24,427 bases of DNA from Gonapodya prolifera JEL478 (Eukaryota > Monoblepharomycota > Monoblepharidomycetes > Monoblepharidales > Gonapodyaceae), in assembly GCA_001574975.1 (NCBI GenBank), contig KQ965817.1, forward strand, positions 4,693-29,119, written 5' to 3'. Below are positions 19,718 to 24,427 of this stretch, in pieces. The notes beneath the pieces are model-generated. The model worked only from the letters and a program-made list of their open reading frames with translations. It did no database searches and was not told where the DNA came from. The position numbers and the translations under genes are program-made. Every line of letters begins with the position of its first letter. Within the stretch, counting starts at the first letter, position 1.

Positions 19718-21493
19718 ATGTCGAACACACCAACTCCAATTCTTCTTGAATTCTACTTCGACTTCCTGTCGGTACGTCTTTATCTCCTCCCAAGTCTTTC
19801 CCTTTGTCTGACTTCTCCTACCGATCGCTCTGTAACAACGGAAATCGTTCTGCACTCCGTAAAAATATCTCTATACCCTTCTCCGGCCACCTTCCTGACC
19901 CTGCGCCAGCCTTATGCTTTCCTCGCTCACAAAAATCTGCTTCGGATTCGCTCTCGCCATCCAAATCTAAGGATCGAGCTCAGGCCGACGCTGTTCGCTG
20001 GTCTGCTGAATCATTGGGGCCAGTTGGGTCCGGCTGAGGTGCCTCCTAAAAGAAAATGGTAAGTTGGCGAGGAAGGAGGGTGATAACTGAGCTGCGATGG
20101 TGACGTAATGATGGTTGAGAGGTTCAAGAGGTCGATTCGGATTCCGGCCCCGACATCTGTTACTACACTCGGATGACACGGAAAGTCAACGAGGAGTTCG
20201 AAATTCTCGGCCTTGGTGGTTGCCAGAACAAAATCGTGGATACAGTTTACGTGTGGATTACGCACGATTCAATCCTGGATATGGACGATGATCAACGCGC
20301 ATCTAGGGAGAGGGCTTCGCTTACAGAGTCGACGGAGAAGGATTCGGACATCGGACATGCCTCGAGTGTTTTGCACGTGACTTGAATGTCGAGAATGTGT
20401 TCCTCACGGCAGTGTGAACATTCTGGTACAACGAGGGTATTCCCATGGCGGAAAATATCTCCACCGTGGGAGTGCCTTAATCGACATATCAGACACATTC
20501 CTGGAATCTATGTCGCTCTCGCACACGTCGAGCCATTCACTAACTGGTTACCCTTGTCCTCGCCAGGATGTCCCGATATATCGCACGGTACGCCCTCCTA
20601 TCTGTGAAGACGCTCGTTCAGCTAATCTCAACCCCACATCTTGCGTTGAACACGCGCCAAAAGATATGCGCACTTGCGCGGCTTCCCGTTTGGCTATCCG
20701 AAAGTGCGCCCGTTCAAGCCGTTGCTTGCATTGCGGTACGCGTCAATCAACTTACATCTCAGAAAAAAAATTCGCCATGCTCTTACCACCCAATATTAAC
20801 CCAGATTATCACTGAAGGAGATCGTGGGAGACCTGCAAGAGAAAATCGTGGAAGCGTTCTTTGATGAGGTGTGGGGTGAGTTGGCCATCCTTGTTGGCAA
20901 CGCGCGCAAAGAGCTCAAAGCCCTCCCAACGATATTCTTGTCATGGCGAACCCGTCCTCCTCAAATCACCATTCGTACCATGGGTCCTCTCCTCAAATCA
21001 CGAACACCCGTCATCGCTTCTCCCGTAGGATCATCCTCCCTCTGACCTGCACACCATCCTCACCAAAACCGTCGGACTATCCTCCACTGCCGCAGACTCT
21101 CTCCTCGCTGCAGCGTCCAGCTCACACGCCTCGTCGCTCCTGCGAGAACAGACAGCGCGTGCGATCAAGGAACGCGGAGTATTCCGCGTGCAGGGTTTCT
21201 GGATCAACGGTGAGCTGTACTGGGGGAACGATAATGTGGTATACGTTCAACAGGAGATTGAAGGTCGGGGCGTTTTGAAAGGTGATCCGAAGGTGGAAGG
21301 TGGGTGTTTGATCGGGTGCAGGTGGCTGATCTGCTTGTCACCGCAAGCCGTTTCACACTATTTTTGTCTACCACGCAACGTTCTCTGTGAAACGACTATA
21401 CCCTCAGCAATGTGGGCGAAATGGAGGACCCTCGCAAGTGGAACTGACCGGCCAGGGATGAACCCAACAGAAAGATTGAAAGGGAAACTGTAA
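19718..21493 (+). CDS. 2-hydroxychromene-2-carboxylate isomerase / GST-kappa-like (DsbA-fold) protein
   Basis: Glutathione-dependent thioredoxin-fold family that also contains GST kappa. Exons: 19718-19771, 19910-20058, 20567-20587, 20664-20735, 20805-20868 and 21029 to about 21493. Family pattern: LEFYFDFLS/PYAFLA at the N-terminus, with the active Ser18 at the exon junction; RIELRPTLFAGLLNHWG; PAEVPPKRKW; RYAHLRGFPFGYP; RPFKPLLALRLSL; and RGVFRVQGFWINGELYWGND near the C-terminus. Oddities: the usual cis-proline (V-P) is replaced by Val-Gln (about 174-175); the intron 5 donor is uncertain (GAG/gtgtgg is the only one in phase that I can find); and after WGND the frame runs ~80 residues longer than normal without family resemblance, so a last intron may be missed. 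The gene is probably real in its first 190 residues; the 3' end is tentative. Confidence 0.75.
20059..20566 (+). other. 508-nt intron 2 of the HCCA-isomerase-like gene with internal reading frame
   Basis: Bounded by gtaagt and cgccag, in phase with both flanking exons. It is six to eight times longer than most introns here. Inside, a frame open from about 20119 to 20385 (containing VDSDSGPDICYYTRMTRKVN and GCQNKIVDTVYVW) is not explained by the host gene. I do not recognise it; it may be an inserted gene fragment. Confidence 0.55.
20567..20587 (+). other. 21-nt micro-exon of the HCCA-isomerase-like gene
   Basis: Encodes MSRYIA plus split codons, between acceptor cgccag and donor gtacgc. Its inclusion restores the family segment KRKW-MSRYIAR-YAHLRGFPFG in a continuous frame. 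Confidence 0.7.
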
Positions 21494-22101
21494 TTTGAAA
21501 GGAAAACATACATTCAATTTGTATCTCAAGTACGGGCTTAATTCCCTGTATGATATTTCAGAACTGTCTTCTACTGGCCAGACGTTGGTCCAGTCCGGAG
21601 CCGAGAGCTCTTCGCGACAAGGAGTACTAAAACACTCTTCCAAACACTACGTCAACCCCAACAAAACGCCACGTTGAGTAGAAGTCTTCTTTTCCGTGGC
21701 CGTGGTGCCCGGTCCCTCTGTGACACAGCCCTCTGACTCAAACATATTCAAACCCACGAAATCATTCAAACGCCAAAGTGAGTACTGGCGAATTCAAGCC
21801 ACGAAAAAAGAGTCGTTTGCAGTGGGAGATGAAGATGGGTTGCGTCGTGGCCGAGGCGACGTGTGCGGTCTGTCGGACCGTGGCGATTCGACGTTGCGAC
21901 GAGGATGGCGGACGGGAACGCGAAATCACAAAGTTATGGAAGAAACCAGACGTTTGGCGGGGAGGAGTCGATGCCTCTTCGCGTCTTTGGCTGAGTGTTG
22001 CCGAATCACCCCTTCCGACATTTCCACACTCACCATCACCGTCGCCTCACCACCTCTTCATTCGGATCCTTCCACAACCCCAACGCGCTCTTAGCTTGAA
22101 A
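21494..22101. promoter_or_regulatory. Upstream region of the IF1-like gene
   Basis: About 600 bp without a recognisable gene. It contains open frames without family resemblance, one of which (from 21778) reads in frame into the IF1-like gene. The pyrimidine-rich stretch just before the ATG (22010-22090) is typical of a fungal core promoter or leader. Confidence 0.4.
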
Positions 22102-22943
22102 ATGTCTCTCGCCTCTACCTCCCTCCGCGCCTCTCCGCGTCTTCTCTCCTCTCTGGCCCCAACCACCTCCCGTCTCGCCCCCCTCCTCGCCCGCACCTAC
22201 GCCAAAAAGAAACCCGAGGAGCAACCCGACCCCGTAACCTCGCACATCGCCGGCACGGTCGACTCCACCTACGGAGGGGGTGTAAAGTCCGGCGGCGGCG
22301 CGTTCGGGAAGAAGCAGGCTGCCCAGGAGGATCAGTGGGCCTACCAGCACGACAAGGAGCTGTTCGAGCGTCTGGCGAAGAAACTTAAGGCTGAGGTGGC
22401 GTACCAGCCTGATTCCCCCGTGGTCGCCTCTGGGGATGCTGCTCCGGCTGCTCCCGCTCCGGAACACTCGGCTGGTTCTTCGTCTCCCATTCTCTCGGGC
22501 GGAGCCGGCGCGGCGTCGGGCTCGCTTGGGAGGAAGCAGGCTGCGCAAGAGGGTCAATGTGGGTGCTTGGAAAACGTCCCGTCCTGAAGAGTCCAGTTTT
22601 CTGATGACATCTGAACCTCTGCCCCATCTACTCATCGGCGCCAACGACGTTCTCCCTCGTACGTCACTCTTCGATGTTCTCATTTTCGGACCCCATTGAC
22701 GAACGGCCACATCGTGAACTCATCGGAACTCAATCACCTCGCGTCCACTCGGCATCGGGGTTCAACACTACTTCTTCAACCCTCGGAATATCATGGCTAT
22801 CCTCCACTCACCCCGTTGCTGCCACCAACGTTTGGTGCTTCAATAACCCTACTCGACTACCAATTTTTGTCTGGTGAACATTTCGTCACGAAGACATCTA
22901 CGAGCACGACAAGGAGCTCCTGTCCAAGCTCAAGAAGCCATAA
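22102..22943 (+). CDS. Mitochondrial F1Fo-ATP synthase inhibitor (IF1) family protein with two IF1 motifs
   Basis: IF1 binds the F1 part of ATP synthase and blocks wasteful ATP hydrolysis when the membrane potential falls. Exons: 22102-22552 and 22894-22943, giving 166 residues. The N-terminus (MSLASTSLRASPRLLSS... to LLARTYAKKK) is Ser/Arg-rich without acidic residues, a typical mitochondrial presequence. Motif 1: GGGAFGKKQAAQEDQWAYQH then DKELFERLAKKLK, the inhibitory helix. An Ala/Pro/Ser-rich linker follows, then motif 2: GSLGRKQAAQE joined across a 341-nt intron to DIYEHDKELLSKLKKP and stop. Joining GAG-G to AC-ATC restores AAQED exactly as in motif 1. The donor (G/gtcaat) is weak. If the intron is retained, the protein ends 10 residues later at TGA (22585-22587) with motif 2 truncated. 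Ordinary IF1 has a single motif and is usually under 100 residues. Confidence 0.8.
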
Positions 22944-23159
22944 GTTACGGTTCAGTGTGGCATTCTGAGCAGTAAGGTCTCGTGTTAGATGGCATGGAGG
23001 AGATTAAGAAATATATTGATCAATGATCACGGATGAAATAAAGTTACAATGGTGCTTTTGCAACTGACTTGATGCTCCAGTCCGAATTCCCCCTGCGCAC
23101 GTAGATTCCACGGATTGGGGGAGGGGGGAAGGTTAGCTCTGCTCAGACTGAAACATCCA
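22944..23159. other. IF1-like gene 3' flank
   Basis: Short AT-rich 3' region (with aagaaatatattgatcaatgatc and aaataaagttac around 23005-23048) that probably holds the polyadenylation signal. No gene seen. Confidence 0.35.
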
Positions 23160-24313
23160 TTCCAACAGACATGGGCAAGAATTTCGAAAGAAAAGAGCGT
23201 GGAAAAGAAGAAGCCCGAGTCAGTCGCGCCGCGCGCCAACCGCCCTGGTGGGTTTTCGAGGGTCGCGCCCGTTGAGTTCCGTCTCACCGCACCGTTGGCA
23301 GCTCCGTCACTGCCATCTCTACCTCCCGAGATTCTATGGGATCGCATTATCGTCAAGTACCTGTCGCCACGCATGGCGTTTCGGACGCTCCCCCGGGTGC
23401 GCAAAGCGCAGTGGTCTCTCGTCAAGTCCCACACCGGAGCGACTCCCTGTCGCCGTTTATGTGGTCATGTGCCGCAAATTACCGAGGAATGAACCCTCGC
23501 CCAGGGTTCCAAGTTATGCGCAGAGAAGGTGGTCGCCACGCAATCCAGCCATTGGACGAGTTTGTTGGGGATCTCTACACCACAGCCGCGGAGCTCTCCA
23601 GAGACGGGTTTGCCACTCCGCGGTCAGTCACGACTCCCCATATTGAGGAAGAGAGCTGATGGGACGGCATTCATCACCTTGGATCGAGCGGGAGCCGAAG
23701 CATTGAAAGCCACTGACGTCCCCGTAATCTGCGGTGCCACATCTGCTCTGAGAATCTTCTGGAGGAGTCCAGACAAACACGAAGAAGTTCCCCCTGGGTT
23801 ATGCTTGACAACCTTCGCTCCCTCATCACTGACGCCATTGAGGGCTTGACGGCGCATCGTGGCCGCCATTGACACCCTCACCTTTTTTGAGCCTTTTATG
23901 CCATATGACAGCGAAGACTGTCTCTCAGTTTAGTGCCTTGGGCAAGTCCTCCAACCCCTGAGGGTGCATGTTGATGAAAAGACGATCGCAAACCACTTCT
24001 CTGGTGGTCCACTCCAGAGTGCTAAACAGCTCCATGTGCAAATTCTCAACGCAGCCAAGCAGCTCCACAAAATTTCCCTTGATGTTATTCCGTCGGCAAC
24101 CCTGTGATTCTGGCTAAGTTTGTCAAGAGACTGATTGACTCAGAACCGAGCCCAGACGGATCAAGTGACGGAAATCAGGAGATTTCAGTCAAAAGAAGTC
24201 GTCATTTGGAGAGATTTACACTGGATGGCCAGTTTGAGTATCTGAAGCCGCTTCCGGTCGTTGTATTGCAAATTCCCTCAGATACTGTTTCTGACATATT
24301 CTTCGCCATTTAA
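23160..24313 (+). pseudogene. F-box-like protein gene remnant
   Basis: After an acceptor-like site (ttccaacag, near 23168) a frame encodes a basic stretch and then LPSLPPEILWDRIIVKYLSP followed by MAFRTLPRV, a recognisable F-box core, before a stop at 23490-23492. Further pieces in other frames look like continuation of an F-box/LRR-type protein: HAIQPLDEFVGDLYTTAAEL (about 23530-23600), DGTAFITLDRAGAEALKATD (about 23655-23715), KTIANHFSGG then AKQLHVQILNAAKQLHKISL (about 23970-24080), and HLERFTLDGQFEYLKPLPVV (about 24205-24260). Moving between them needs frameshifts, one of them at 24095-24110, where SATL runs into TGA but LAKFVKRLI continues one base off. No single spliced model works, so I call it a damaged gene; unusual introns are the alternative. 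It is in the opposite orientation to the F-box/LRR remnant at 4945-6146. Confidence 0.5.
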
Positions 24314-24405
24314 GACGCGGCATCTTTCACTCATTGTTGCGCTTTGAGCATCTCAAGTGGTTGTTCCTCGACCGCTGTATAGACTCCCACGTGGTAGTGT
24401 TGCAG

Positions 24406-24427
24406 ACGGGTCGGGTCGGGTCGGGTC
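24406..24427. repeat. GGGTC pentamer tract at the right edge
   Basis: Four consecutive copies of gggtc preceded by a c, running into the window end. This is a simple-sequence repeat and not the canonical fungal telomere unit TTAGGG. Its full length cannot be seen. Confidence 0.8.

Noticed and set aside
22036-22710. 224-codon minus-strand frame opposite the IF1-like gene
   Set aside because: Arg/Gly/Ser-rich antisense shadow of the Ala/Pro/Ser-rich linker. The plus strand has clear IF1 motifs.
24406-24427. Telomere at the right end
   Set aside because: The GGGTC unit is not the canonical fungal TTAGGG, only four copies are visible, and a gene remnant lies close by. This is insufficient for a telomere call.
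1-24427. Fungal secondary-metabolite cluster
   Set aside because: Hydroxylases, a transporter, a crotonase and an isomerase-like gene occur together, but there is no backbone synthase (PKS, NRPS, terpene cyclase) or cluster regulator, and several of the candidate accessory genes are broken.

Overview
The window is nuclear DNA of a fungus. Its genes are split by many short GT-AG introns (mostly 55-100 nt), and the recognisable proteins have fungal architectures: mitochondrial malate dehydrogenase, aconitase and formate dehydrogenase with N-terminal presequences, an IF1-type ATP synthase inhibitor, FA-hydroxylase-superfamily enzymes and F-box/LRR remnants. I cannot say from this sequence alone whether it is a basidiomycete or an early-diverging (chytrid-like) lineage.

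Layout, left to right. (1) 1-1546: an AT-rich left edge carries an unrecognised minus-strand reading frame that runs off the window. It is followed by a stretch rich in GAGT/ACTC words and then the 5' region of MDH. (2) 1547-3363 (+): intact 8-exon mitochondrial malate dehydrogenase. (3) 3596-6146 (-): an orphan last exon of an MFS transporter, about 1 kb without genes, and a decayed F-box/LRR gene. (4) 6345-9436 (-): two tandem paralogous di-iron membrane hydroxylases, both intact, differing by two introns and an 18-nt micro-exon. (5) 9967-11820 (-): intact 10-exon NAD+ formate dehydrogenase with a mitochondrial presequence. (6) 12310-15460 (-): a decayed crotonase gene and a decayed DHA1-type MFS transporter gene. 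(7) 15870-19203 (-): intact 10-exon mitochondrial aconitase. (8) 19718-21493 (+): a 2-hydroxychromene-2-carboxylate isomerase / GST-kappa-like gene, divergent from aconitase, with a 21-nt micro-exon and a 508-nt intron. (9) 22102-22943 (+): an IF1-like gene that encodes two IF1 motifs. (10) 23160-24313 (+): a second F-box-like gene remnant. The window ends in a short GGGTC pentamer tract.

Functionally, four loci (MDH, aconitase, FDH, IF1) point to the mitochondrion: two TCA-cycle enzymes, an NADH-producing formate oxidase and a regulator of F1Fo-ATP synthase. The tandem hydroxylases belong to ER lipid or sterol oxidation. Between these intact genes lie at least four damaged ones, so the window alternates conserved housekeeping genes with decaying accessory genes. 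I see no tRNA, rRNA, CRISPR array or complete transposon. Exon coordinates were built by eye from reading-frame continuity, splice consensus and family conservation.
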